Source: Nocardia goodfellowii (GTDB taxonomy: Bacteria > Actinomycetota > Actinomycetes > Mycobacteriales > Mycobacteriaceae). From it: DNA of 64,000 nucleotides. The notes below the pieces were generated by a model. That model searched no databases and was not told the DNA's origin. It saw nothing but the letters and a program-made list of their open reading frames with translations. The position numbers were made by a program, and so were the translations under genes. The stretch spans positions 2,294,001 to 2,358,000 of the forward strand of contig NZ_JAGGMR010000001.1 of NCBI RefSeq assembly GCF_017875645.1. Direction: 5' to 3'. Numbering within the stretch: the stretch's first letter is position 1; each line of letters starts with the position of its first letter. Shown here piece after piece: positions 7,264-16,368 of this stretch.

Positions 7264-10152
7264 CTAACCGAGTAGCTCGCGGGTTGCGCTGTGTGCCGGT
7301 TCGGCGAGAATCGATGCGGCGAAGCCGGATTCGACGATCCGGCCCTGATCCAGCACGATGACACCGGCGCAGTGCCCCGCCACCAGTCTCATGTCGTGGG
7401 TGATCACCAGCAGGGCGGTGCCGCGCGCGGCGCGGATGCGATCCAGCAGGCGCATGATCGACGACGCGGTCGCGTGATCGAGCGCGGAGGTGATCTCGTC
7501 GCAGACGAGCACGGCGGGTTCGGCCGCCAAGGCGCGCGCCAGCGCGACCCGCTGGCGCTGCCCGCCGGATAGTTGATGCGGATAGCGGCGCGCCAATTCC
7601 GGTGCGAGGTCGACGGATTCGAGTAGATCGGTGATCCGTTGCGGCACAGCGCTTTTCGATACGCCACCGATGCGGCGCAGCGGGCGCGCCAGGGTTTGGG
7701 CGACGGTTCGGCGCGGATTCAGCGCGGACAGCGGATTCTGGGTCACCAGCTGGATTCCGTTCCCCGCGTAACGGATTCGGCGGCCGCGGCCGAGGCGCAC
7801 GGGCCTACCGCCGAGCTCCAGCGATCCGGTCGCGGTGCGATGCAGCCCCGCGATCACCCGCGCCAGGGTGGTCTTCCCGGCCCCGGACGCGCCTACCACC
7901 GCCAGCGCCGAGCCCGCGCCCAGTTCGAAGTCGACCGCCGACAGGACGGGTCGCCCACAGATCTCCGCGGTGATGTTGCTAGCGCGTAGCACGGCTTTTT
8001 GTCGGTCCGCACCATTACGATCTGCCGCATGAAAGCCATTGGGACCTTCTCCGTCGCCGCCTTCGTCCCGACCGACGTCGTGCCCGACCCACCGATCAGC
8101 ACCGCGCTTCCGGTCGGCATCGCCACGATGGAGAAGCAGTTCGCCGGCGAACTCACCGGCCGCTCGGCGACTTTGTTCACCTCCGCCTTCGATATGTCCA
8201 CCGGTGCGGGCACCTACCTCGCGATGGAATCCTTCGAGGGCACCCTCGACGGCCGCACCGGCAGCTTCAACTTCGTCCACTCGGCGACCACCGGCGGCAC
8301 CGATCGCACGAACGAGTTCTTCCTCATCGTCCCCAACAGCGGCACCGGTGAGCTCACCGGCATCACCGGCACCGGCGGGTTGAGCGTCGATGCCGAAGGC
8401 GGGCACCACATCTGGTTCGACTACGAACTTCCCGGCGCGTAGCTCCTCCGGTAGCGGCGTGCCGAGCTCGAGGATGCTGTCGGCGACGGCGTGAATGGTG
8501 GCGGTGTCGTGCCCGGACAGCAGCACCGCGATGCCGCGTTCGGTCGCGACGCGCCGCAACAACTCGGCGATTTCGGTGCGCAGGGTGCCGTGCAGTCCGG
8601 CGAGCGGTTCATCGAGGACGAGGATTTCGGTGCGCCGCACCAGCGCACGGGCCAGGGCGACGCGGCGCTGCTGCCCGCCCGAGAGTTCTGCCGGATACCG
8701 GCGCAGATGTTCGGCGGAAAGCCCGACCAGCGCCAATGTTTCGAGCAGCGCGGTGTCGGCGGGATCGTCCGCGACCTCGGCCAGCAACTTGCGGACCCGC
8801 ATGAGGGGATTGAGCGACGAACCGGGATCCTGGCCGACATAGGCGATGTGACGGTGGCGGAATCGTTGCAGCGCAGCAGGATCCAGCGCGAACACATCCT
8901 GATCGGCTACCGTCACCGACCCGGTCGAGCGAGCCGCACCCGCCGGTAGGTGGCCGAGCAGAGCGCGCATCAGCGTGGTCTTGCCCGATCCCGAGGGACC
9001 GGTCAGCGCGGTGACTGTGCCCGGCCTGATGCGAAAGCTGATGGGCCCGAACAGCTCCTGGCCGTTATGACCGCGCACAGCCAACGCCTCGACGACCACA
9101 ACCGCGTCATCCGGCGGGAACTCCGTCGTGTCGTTCGACTGCGGCTGTCCCGTTCCGGCGCTTCGGCGTTCCGGACAGGCGGGGGAGCGCGCATCGCCGT
9201 CTACGGTCGTTTCGGGATAACCGATGGAACCCGCTTCGGTACCGGCATCGACCTGTTCCGCCGAACCCGCTGGATCAAGGGGATGCGCCGAGCCGAATCG
9301 TGATGTCAGCGCCGCGGCATCGGCCGAGTCCACACTCGGCCCGGATCGACCTTCCGCGCGGCCGAATCCGTCGACCGCGAGGTTCACGCTGACGGCGACG
9401 ATCGCGATCGCGAGGCTTGGTGCGAGCACGGACCACGGGTTGAGTAGCAGCCCGGAGGTGTTCTCGCGCACCATGACCGCCCAGTTCGCGGCGCCCAGAC
9501 TGGTCGGCAACTGCAGGAACGACGCGGTGCTGACCATGTAGACGCCGACGACGAAACGCAGGCCGAGCTGGGAGGCGAGTACCTGGCGCAGGTTCGGGAC
9601 GACTTCGCGAAAAACCAGGTGCGGCAGCCGTTCACCGCCGGCCTCGGCGCTTTCGACGTAGCCGCTGGCCGCGATTCCCGCTGCCGCTGCCGCGAAGACC
9701 CGGGCGCAGTAGGGCGCCCCGAACAGCAGCGCGACCACGACCAGTCCGTAGGTGCCCGCGTCCGGCCAGGAGGTCAGCACGAGCAGGATGCCGAGCACGG
9801 CGGGCATCAGCATCGCGAAATCGGTCGCGCTCTCGATGAGAACGCCGACCCGCGGGCGCAGCGCCGCGACCGTACCCAGTACACACGCCACCGCGGTCAC
9901 GAGAATGGCGATCGCCGCGGCCACGATCAGCAGACCCCAACCGCCATAAAGTAATTGGCTGAACACGTCGCGGCCCAGGCGATCGGTTCCCAGCCAGGCA
10001 TCGGCACTCGGCCGGCCGAACGGAATGCCGATCGCTTGCTCCGCCGGGCGCGGCGCCAGCGACGGCCCCAGCGCGGCGGCCACGATGACGAGCAGCGCGG
10101 GCAGGATGGTCAGGAGCGGGGCGAGGCGCGCCCGCCAGTGCGACAGTCTCAT
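7264..10152 (-). CDS. Fused Opp/Dpp-type ABC importer: permease (DppC-like) - ATPase - ATPase
   Basis: One open frame of 962 residues. Residues ~1-270 are a six-helix DppC-like permease with the GTDRLGRDVF periplasmic signature. A Ser/Pro/Asp-rich linker follows to ~355. ATPase 1 has Walker A GPSGSGKTT (~384), LSGGQQRR (~487) and LVLDEP (~510). Residues ~570-720 are the antisense of a DUF3224 gene and look like no ABC domain. ATPase 2 has GASGAGKTT (~752), LSGGQRQR (~858) and VLVCDEITSALD. A GTG at 7992 could start ATPase 2 as a separate protein of 242 residues, in which case ATPase 1 has no nearby stop of its own. The start overlaps the upstream permease stop as ATGA. The family imports peptides, nickel or opine-type metallophores; here the context argues for metallophore uptake. 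Confidence 0.75.
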   Translation of the reverse strand: MRLSHWRARLAPLLTILPALLVIVAAALGPSLAPRPAEQAIGIPFGRPSADAWLGTDRLGRDVFSQLLYGGWGLLIVAAAIAILVTAVACVLGTVAALRPRVGVLIESATDFAMLMPAVLGILLVLTSWPDAGTYGLVVVALLFGAPYCARVFAAAAAGIAASGYVESAEAGGERLPHLVFREVVPNLRQVLASQLGLRFVVGVYMVSTASFLQLPTSLGAANWAVMVRENTSGLLLNPWSVLAPSLAIAIVAVSVNLAVDGFGRAEGRSGPSVDSADAAALTSRFGSAHPLDPAGSAEQVDAGTEAGSIGYPETTVDGDARSPACPERRSAGTGQPQSNDTTEFPPDDAVVVVEALAVRGHNGQELFGPISFRIRPGTVTALTGPSGSGKTTLMRALLGHLPAGAARSTGSVTVADQDVFALDPAALQRFRHRHIAYVGQDPGSSLNPLMRVRKLLAEVADDPADTALLETLALVGLSAEHLRRYPAELSGGQQRRVALARALVRRTEILVLDEPLAGLHGTLRTEIAELLRRVATERGIAVLLSGHDTATIHAVADSILELGTPLPEELRAGKFVVEPDVVPAFGIDAQPAGAGDAGELTGAAVGDDEEELVRAIGAAGGRRVDEVEAAGAAVEGALEGFHREVGARTGGHIEGGGEQSRRAAGEFAGELLLHRGDADRKRGADRWVGHDVGRDEGGDGEGPNGFHAADRNGADRQKAVLRASNITAEICGRPVLSAVDFELGAGSALAVVGASGAGKTTLARVIAGLHRTATGSLELGGRPVRLGRGRRIRYAGNGIQLVTQNPLSALNPRRTVAQTLARPLRRIGGVSKSAVPQRITDLLESVDLAPELARRYPHQLSGGQRQRVALARALAAEPAVLVCDEITSALDHATASSIMRLLDRIRAARGTALLVITHDMRLVAGHCAGVIVLDQGRIVESGFAASILAEPAHSATRELLG
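7982..8443. repeat. 9-bp direct repeats bracketing the nested DUF3224 gene
   Basis: GCGCGTAGC occurs at 7982-7990 and again at 8435-8443. The two copies are 453 bases apart, exactly 151 codons, and both are read on the minus strand as the codons for LRA in the same frame. Collapsing the interval would join ATPase 1 (ending PEELRA) directly to ATPase 2 (SNITAEI). The repeats may be the trace of the event that placed DUF3224 here; a chance match is possible at this length. Confidence 0.6.
8029..8442 (+). CDS. DUF3224 domain protein nested antisense inside the ABC fusion gene
   Basis: A small protein of 137 residues with the DUF3224 hallmarks: GTFSVAAFVP at the start, ATMEKQFAGELTGRS, YLAMESFEGTLDGRTGSF and a closing IWFDYEL. 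The family folds as an allene-oxide-cyclase-like barrel of unknown function and is common as single genes in actinobacteria. It is complete, from ATG 8029 to TAG 8442, with no clear ribosome site before it. It reads opposite to the surrounding ABC gene, whose frame stays open straight through it. The full-length, well-conserved pattern argues that DUF3224 is the true gene in this interval. Confidence 0.8.
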   Translation: MKAIGTFSVAAFVPTDVVPDPPISTALPVGIATMEKQFAGELTGRSATLFTSAFDMSTGAGTYLAMESFEGTLDGRTGSFNFVHSATTGGTDRTNEFFLIVPNSGTGELTGITGTGGLSVDAEGGHHIWFDYELPGA

Positions 10153-11183
10153 CCGCGCCCCCGCAGCGACCAGGCGCGGATGCCGTCGGCGACCGCGAGC
10201 ATCACCATGATGGCCACACCGGACAGGGCGACGACGGCGGCGACGACCGAGGTATCCCGGTCGGCGACCGAACCGGCCAGCACGGCACCGAGTCCCGGAT
10301 AATTGAAGATGGTCTCGACCACCAGCGAGCCGCCGAGCACCATGCCGACGGTGGTGGCGAAGCTGGCCACGATGGTGGGCGCCGCGAACGGAAGAACGTG
10401 GCGAACCAGCAGCACCCGAGTCGAAAGGCCGTCCAGGACAGCGCTGTCGACGTGTGGCGCCTGCGCCGCGTCGGCGAGTGCGGCGCGCACCACCCGCGTG
10501 TTCCAGCCGATCTGCGGGATGGCCAGCGCGAGTACCGGCAGCACCAGCATGTCCGCGCTGACCGGGAACCCGGAGCGGTCGGTGATGGTGACGGCGGGCA
10601 GCCAGCCGGTGGCCAACGCGAACACCATGATCAGTAGCGTCGCGAGGACGAATTCCGGCACCGCCGCCGCAACCGTGGTCGCTGGCTGCAGGATTCGGGT
10701 CAGCGCGGTCCGCGATCGGGCGGCCCAACCGGCCGAGTTGTTCCGCTCCGGAGCGCCGGTCCTGGCACTGCCGCCCACAGTGACGCGCTCGGGTCTCGAG
10801 CCCGCTCCCAGTGGCGGTGTGGCGGCGGCCCACCATGCCCCGACGAGCAGTGAAACCACCACCGTCACCACGAGCGCGAGCCCACCGAGCAGCAGCGTCG
10901 GCGGAAACTTGTCCGCGAGCAGCTCATTGATGGAGCGGCCCCGCGCCGTGCGACCGAAGTCGCCGGTCAGCACGCCCGTCATCCAGTCGAAGAATCGCAC
11001 GACCAGCGGCCGGTCCAGGCCGAGTTCGTGTTCCTTGGCCGCGACCTGCTGCGCCGACGCCTCGCGGCCGAGGACCGCGCGGCCGGTTCCACCCGGCAGC
11101 AGATCCACGGCCACGAAAACCGTTGCCAGCAGCGCGATCAGCAGGCCGACGCGCCGGAACACCAGTCGTGCGAAGGACTTCAC
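10149..11183 (-). CDS. Opp/Dpp-type ABC transporter permease (DppB-like)
   Basis: A 344-residue inner-membrane permease with the GsiC/DppB architecture: an N-terminal helix (LVFRRVGLLIALLATVFVAV), the extracellular ELGLDRPLVVRFFDWM segment, then five helices with the HVLPFAAPTIVASF cytoplasmic coupling loop. A Gly/Ser/Arg-rich insert of about 40 residues sits between helices 2 and 3 and is not usual for the family. The GTG start overlaps the binding-protein stop as GTGA, and its own stop overlaps the next gene as ATGA. All three transporter proteins should therefore be made together. Confidence 0.85.
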   Translation of the reverse strand: MKSFARLVFRRVGLLIALLATVFVAVDLLPGGTGRAVLGREASAQQVAAKEHELGLDRPLVVRFFDWMTGVLTGDFGRTARGRSINELLADKFPPTLLLGGLALVVTVVVSLLVGAWWAAATPPLGAGSRPERVTVGGSARTGAPERNNSAGWAARSRTALTRILQPATTVAAAVPEFVLATLLIMVFALATGWLPAVTITDRSGFPVSADMLVLPVLALAIPQIGWNTRVVRAALADAAQAPHVDSAVLDGLSTRVLLVRHVLPFAAPTIVASFATTVGMVLGGSLVVETIFNYPGLGAVLAGSVADRDTSVVAAVVALSGVAIMVMLAVADGIRAWSLRGRG

Positions 11184-12691
11184 TCCAGCCAGGCCCGTTC
11201 CAGCTGCACGCGGGCGAAGCCGCCGAGCGTGGGCAGGTCACGCACCTTGGCGGAGGCGATGTCGATGCCGTCGGCCATGCCCCACACCAGATAGCCGCCG
11301 CGGTCGTGCTGGATCCGCTGCAGCGTCTTGCAGGCCGCCACGTATTCCGCGTCATCACGCGCCGCGAGGGCTTTCGCGGTGGCCGCGTCGAATTCCGGGT
11401 CCTTGAAGGCGGTTTCGTTGCGGTTGGACCGGCTCGACAGCAGTTTGTCGGCGTAGAACAGGGTGGAGTCGTTGGTGCCCCAGGACACCGTGTAGAACGG
11501 CGCGTTCAACCAGGTCTGGTCGTAGAAGGCGTTGGACTCCTGCGTGACGATCTCGAGCTTGATCCCGATCTCGGTGAGCTGGGTGGCGAGCACCCGGGCG
11601 GACTCCACCTCGCCGGGCGCTTCGGCTTTGGTGACCAGCGGATAGGTCTTGCCGGTATCGAAGTTCGCCTCGCGCAGCAGGGTTTTCGCCCGTTCCACCT
11701 CGCGGACCCGCTGCGGGATCGAGGTGTCGTAGTTCGGGTCGGCGGTGCCGAGAATGTCGTTAGCGACGGTGCCGTATCCCGAATGCACCTGGTCCACCAG
11801 GGCTTTCCGGTCGACGCCGAGCCGGATCGCGGTGCGCACCCGGGCATCGGCGAACGGTCCGTCCGAGGTCCGCATCGCCACACCCAGCATGGTGTCGTTC
11901 GAGCGCCGCACGACCTGCAGATCGCCCCGCCCCTCGGCGGTCCGGCCGGCGATCGCGCCCACGTTGGAAGCCAGATCGATCTGTCCGCCGAGCACCGCGT
12001 TGCCCAGCGCCGTGGCGCTTTCGAACATGGTCACCTCGATGGCGTCCAGCAGCGGCGCGGGCCCGTGCCAGCGCTCGTTGCGCACCAGCCGCGCGTTGCC
12101 GCCCTGGTAGGACTCCAGCCGGAACGGTCCGGTACCGACAGCCTTGGTGAAATCGGTGGTGCCCGCCTTCACGGTGAAGGTCATCAACCGGACCAGCAGC
12201 GGCAGTTGGGAATTGGGTTCCGGCACGGTCAGGACGATCCGGTTGGGCCCGTCCGCGTTGATGTCTTCGGCGGCGACCGGCATCTTCGACGCCCCGCCGA
12301 CCGTGCGCAGCCTGCGCAGCGACCACACCACATCCTCGGAGGTGACCGGCGTCCCGTCGTGGAAGGTCGCGCCCTCGGCGAGGGTGAAGGTCCACCGCTT
12401 GCGTTCGGCGTCGGACTCCCACTTGCTCGCCAGCCGCGGCGCCACGTTCGGGTCCGCGCCGGGCACGGTCAACGCGTCGTAAACCAGTGCGGTGATGAGG
12501 AAGTCGCTGTCGTTGCTGAGATTGGCGTGCGGGTCGCGTTCGATCCGCGCCGCGGTGCCCACCGCGCCGACCCGGAGCGTCCCGCCGCGCGCCGGCCCGC
12601 TGGACTTCTCGCCGTCCGAGCACGCGGCCAGCAGCAGTAGCGCTCCGACTCCTACGCCGCCTCGTAGCAGCTGTCGCCGATTCCAATCCAT
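11180..12691 (-). CDS. Extracellular solute-binding lipoprotein, family 5 (DppA/NikA/CntA type)
   Basis: A 503-residue precursor. The signal peptide starts MDWNRRQLLRG (a twin-arginine-like pair) and ends in the lipobox LAAC, so it is anchored by a lipidated cysteine outside the membrane. The mature part shows the SBP_bac_5 pattern, with ATFHDGTPVTSEDVVWSLRR and AIRLGVDRKALVDQ. This family captures peptides, nickel or opine metallophores for ABC import. ATG 12691 follows GAGGAAGG. An iron-box-like palindrome lies ~55 bases upstream. Given the adjacent biosynthetic operon I infer binding of a ferric aminopolycarboxylate. Confidence 0.85.
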   Translation of the reverse strand: MDWNRRQLLRGGVGVGALLLLAACSDGEKSSGPARGGTLRVGAVGTAARIERDPHANLSNDSDFLITALVYDALTVPGADPNVAPRLASKWESDAERKRWTFTLAEGATFHDGTPVTSEDVVWSLRRLRTVGGASKMPVAAEDINADGPNRIVLTVPEPNSQLPLLVRLMTFTVKAGTTDFTKAVGTGPFRLESYQGGNARLVRNERWHGPAPLLDAIEVTMFESATALGNAVLGGQIDLASNVGAIAGRTAEGRGDLQVVRRSNDTMLGVAMRTSDGPFADARVRTAIRLGVDRKALVDQVHSGYGTVANDILGTADPNYDTSIPQRVREVERAKTLLREANFDTGKTYPLVTKAEAPGEVESARVLATQLTEIGIKLEIVTQESNAFYDQTWLNAPFYTVSWGTNDSTLFYADKLLSSRSNRNETAFKDPEFDAATAKALAARDDAEYVAACKTLQRIQHDRGGYLVWGMADGIDIASAKVRDLPTLGGFARVQLERAWLE

Positions 12692-12745
12692 GCCGGTGCC
12701 TTCCTCGATAACCGCGTGCCCCGCCGGAACACGCCGACGGCCAGG

Positions 12746-12764
12746 CCAGGCTAGCCTAATTCGC
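12746..12764 (-). promoter_or_regulatory. Probable iron box upstream of the ABC importer
   Basis: On the minus strand GCGAATTAGGCTAGCCTGG contains the perfect dyad AGGCTAGCCT and the core TTAGGCTAGCCT. It matches about 11 of 19 consensus positions, weaker than the site at 7082-7100 but centred on the same core. Its position before the binding-protein gene suggests joint iron control with the biosynthetic operon. Confidence 0.5.
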
Positions 12765-12970
12765 CTGGCGGCTCGCCGGATATCGGCTCCCCGCACAGTC
12801 GCCCGGCGCGCACACCACCAAACGGCCGCCGTCGCAGGTATTTCGAACGCGCCGCGCGGACCTGCGACGACGCGCCGGACGACGATCGCCACCGGCCCTC
12901 GTTTGCGTTGTTCGTCGCAATCCGGGGGAGCACTCCGAAACACCTGGATGATGGAGGAGTGCTCCCGAAA

Positions 12971-13681
12971 ATGACCGGCGTTGTGGCCGCTGCGATGGTG
13001 ACCCTGGTTCTCGCCGGATGCGGGGGCGCGGGCACGCTGACACCGATCCCCGAGGGGATACCGCCCGGGCCGGGCCTGCCCGTGCCCGCGATCGATCTCG
13101 ATGCGCCCGGCCGTTCCGCCGCACAACTGACGGACTGGGCCGACGGGCAGAGCGGCCTCGGCATTCCGGATGTCGCCCTGTCGGCCTACGGGTACGCCGC
13201 GGCGGTCATGGCCAGATCCCGGCCGGATTGCGGCATCGCCTGGACGACTCTCGCCGGGATCGCCAGCGTGGAGAGCAAACACGGCACCCACGGCAGGTCG
13301 GAGCCCGGCGCCGACGGCGCCGTACGCCCGCCGATCATCGGGATACCGCTGGACGGTGCGCCGGGCGTCGCCGAAATCAGGGATACCGACGGCGGCAAGC
13401 TCGACGGCGACACGGTGTACGACCGCGCCGTCGGCCCACTGCAATTCATCCCGGAGACGTGGCGGCGCTGGGGCGTAGACGCCAACGGCGACGGTTTCGC
13501 CGATCCGCACAGCATCGACGACGCGGCGCTCACCGCGGCGCGATACCTGTGCGCGAGCGGCGGCGATCTCACCTCCGAAGTCGGTTGGCATCGCGCGCTT
13601 CTGACCTACAACCAGTCCAATCAGTACATGCGCACCGTGCGCGACCGCGCCGCCGCCTATAGCGTCGGCCGGCGGGTGTGA
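12971..13681 (+). CDS. Lipoprotein lytic murein transglycosylase (LpqU-like)
   Basis: A 236-residue protein with a signal peptide ending in the lipobox LAGC, then a Pro-rich stretch, then an SLT-type transglycosylase domain. ASVESKHGTHGR carries the catalytic glutamate; DRAVGPLQFIPETWRRWGVDANGDG and TYNQSNQYMRTV are the conserved goose-lysozyme-like motifs. It cleaves peptidoglycan glycan strands at the cell surface. ATG 12971 is chosen because GGAGG lies about 13 bases upstream; the GTG at 12959 is too close to that site. In Mycobacterium the equivalent gene (lpqU) also stands directly before enolase. Confidence 0.85.
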   Translation: MTGVVAAAMVTLVLAGCGGAGTLTPIPEGIPPGPGLPVPAIDLDAPGRSAAQLTDWADGQSGLGIPDVALSAYGYAAAVMARSRPDCGIAWTTLAGIASVESKHGTHGRSEPGADGAVRPPIIGIPLDGAPGVAEIRDTDGGKLDGDTVYDRAVGPLQFIPETWRRWGVDANGDGFADPHSIDDAALTAARYLCASGGDLTSEVGWHRALLTYNQSNQYMRTVRDRAAAYSVGRRV

Positions 13682-13753
13682 GGTGCGCGCCCCGACAGTT
13701 CCAGGGACTTTTTGAGTGTGTGCCAAGGGTCGGGCCGCACAGCACTGCGCTAG

Positions 13754-15103
<1,350 letters not shown>

Positions 15104-15119
15104 GCACTAGGAGCAGATC

Positions 15120-15776
15120 ATGGCGGAGCGACGTGCGCGCGGCACCGGGTCAGGCCGACCGAAAAAGGCCCCGGACCGCCGCACGTCGCGTGCTGCCAGG
15201 TCCCGGCCGCGAGCGGGTTCGGATACCGAGACCGCCGCGCGGCCCGCGGCCGTCAAACGCGCGCGGCGACGGGTGGATTCGTCGCCGACAGTGCGAAAGA
15301 CCGGCCCGCGCAAGACCTCTCGTAGCGACAAGCACGAACGCACCATTCTCGGGCTGCCCACCGGTAAGGCGGTCATCCTGGCGGTGGTGGTGTGCGCGCT
15401 CGCGCTGACCCTCGCGGTCCCGATGCGCACCTATTTCTCCCAGCGGGCCGAGGCCGCGGAACTCGCCCAGCAGCGGCGCGATCTGGAGGCCGATCTGGAT
15501 CGGTTGCGCGATCGCCGTGCCCAGCAACAGGACCAGCGCTACATCATCTCCGAGGCGCGCAACCGGTTGCGCCTGGTCATGCCGGGGGAGACGCCCTACA
15601 TCGTGCAGGTGCCGGGCATCGAGGCGCCCGCTCCGCCGCCCGCGCCGACCAAATCCAAGACACCCGATCCCTGGTACACCGAACTCTGGGAGACCATTTC
15701 CCAGCCGCCGGCTCCCGCGACGGAGCCGGCACCGGCGCCCGCCCCGCCGGCGGCCGATCCGGAAGGACCCAGATGA
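15120..15776 (+). CDS. Septum formation initiator family protein (FtsB/DivIC)
   Basis: A 218-residue bitopic membrane protein. A basic, disordered N-terminus (1-75) is followed by one helix at ~83-101, an extracytoplasmic coiled coil (~108-140) and a Pro/Ala-rich tail. This is the FtsB/DivIC layout: in the divisome it pairs with FtsL and FtsQ to control septal synthesis. Both disordered ends are longer than in enterobacterial FtsB, as is usual in mycolata. It lies 16 bases after enolase, as in Mycobacterium (Rv1024). Its stop overlaps the next short frame by four bases. Confidence 0.9.
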   Translation: MAERRARGTGSGRPKKAPDRRTSRAARSRPRAGSDTETAARPAAVKRARRRVDSSPTVRKTGPRKTSRSDKHERTILGLPTGKAVILAVVVCALALTLAVPMRTYFSQRAEAAELAQQRRDLEADLDRLRDRRAQQQDQRYIISEARNRLRLVMPGETPYIVQVPGIEAPAPPPAPTKSKTPDPWYTELWETISQPPAPATEPAPAPAPPAADPEGPR

Positions 15777-15853
15777 CCGAGCGAAGCGAGGGAACTATCA
15801 ACACAGCACCTCCGGTCACCGCGCAGCCGAGCGCCGGCGAGGCGCAGCGGTGA
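15773..15853 (+). CDS. Possible 26-codon linking ORF between ftsB and DUF501
   Basis: ATG 15773 overlaps the ftsB stop as ATGA. The frame runs 26 codons and stops at TGA 15851-15853, overlapping the GTG start of the DUF501 gene as GTGA. The peptide is Thr/Ala/Glu-rich with no recognised domain. It may only be the space between two genes, or it may let ribosomes pass from ftsB to DUF501. No independent ribosome site was seen. Confidence 0.3.
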   Translation: MTERSEGTINTAPPVTAQPSAGEAQR

Positions 15854-16368
15854 CCGCACCGACCGAACGCGATCTGGAAATCATCGCCGGCCAGCTGGGC
15901 CGGGAACCGCGCGGCGTGCTGGCCGTCGCCTACCGCACCCCGGACGGGCTGCCCGCGGTGGTGAAGACCGCGCCGCGGCTGCCGGACGGCACTCCCTTCC
16001 CGACGCTGTACTACCTGACGGATCCGCGGCTGACCGCCGAGGCGAGCCGGCAGGAGTCCGCCGGTGTGATGCGCGAGATGACCGAACGGCTGGCGCGCGA
16101 TCCGGAACTGGCCGCGGCCTACCGGCGTGCGCACGAGAGCTACCTGGCCGAGCGGAACGAGATCGAGTCGCTCGGTACGGACTTCACCGGCGGCGGCATG
16201 CCGGAGCGGGTGAAATGCCTGCACGTCTTGATCGCCCATTCCTTGGCGAAGGGCCCGGGGGTGAACCCGTTCGGTGACGAGGCGGTCGCGCTGGCGGCCG
16301 AGAACGGGCTGCGCGGTACCGCCGTTCCGGCGGACTGGCCGAAATACGAGGCGGGACGAGATCTATGA
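15850..16368 (+). CDS. DUF501 domain-containing protein
   Basis: A 172-residue cytoplasmic protein of the DUF501 family, function unknown. The family pattern is visible: GQLGREPRGVLAVAYRTPDG, FPTLYYLTDPRL, then LGTDFTGGGMPERVKCLH followed by AHSLAKGPGVNPFGDEAV near the C-terminus, where the Cys/His pair could suit metal binding. The gene sits between ftsB and ppx, as in Mycobacterium (Rv1025). The GTG start at 15850 is the first that keeps the conserved N-terminus, and the stop overlaps the ppx start as ATGA. Confidence 0.9.
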   Translation: MTAPTERDLEIIAGQLGREPRGVLAVAYRTPDGLPAVVKTAPRLPDGTPFPTLYYLTDPRLTAEASRQESAGVMREMTERLARDPELAAAYRRAHESYLAERNEIESLGTDFTGGGMPERVKCLHVLIAHSLAKGPGVNPFGDEAVALAAENGLRGTAVPADWPKYEAGRDL

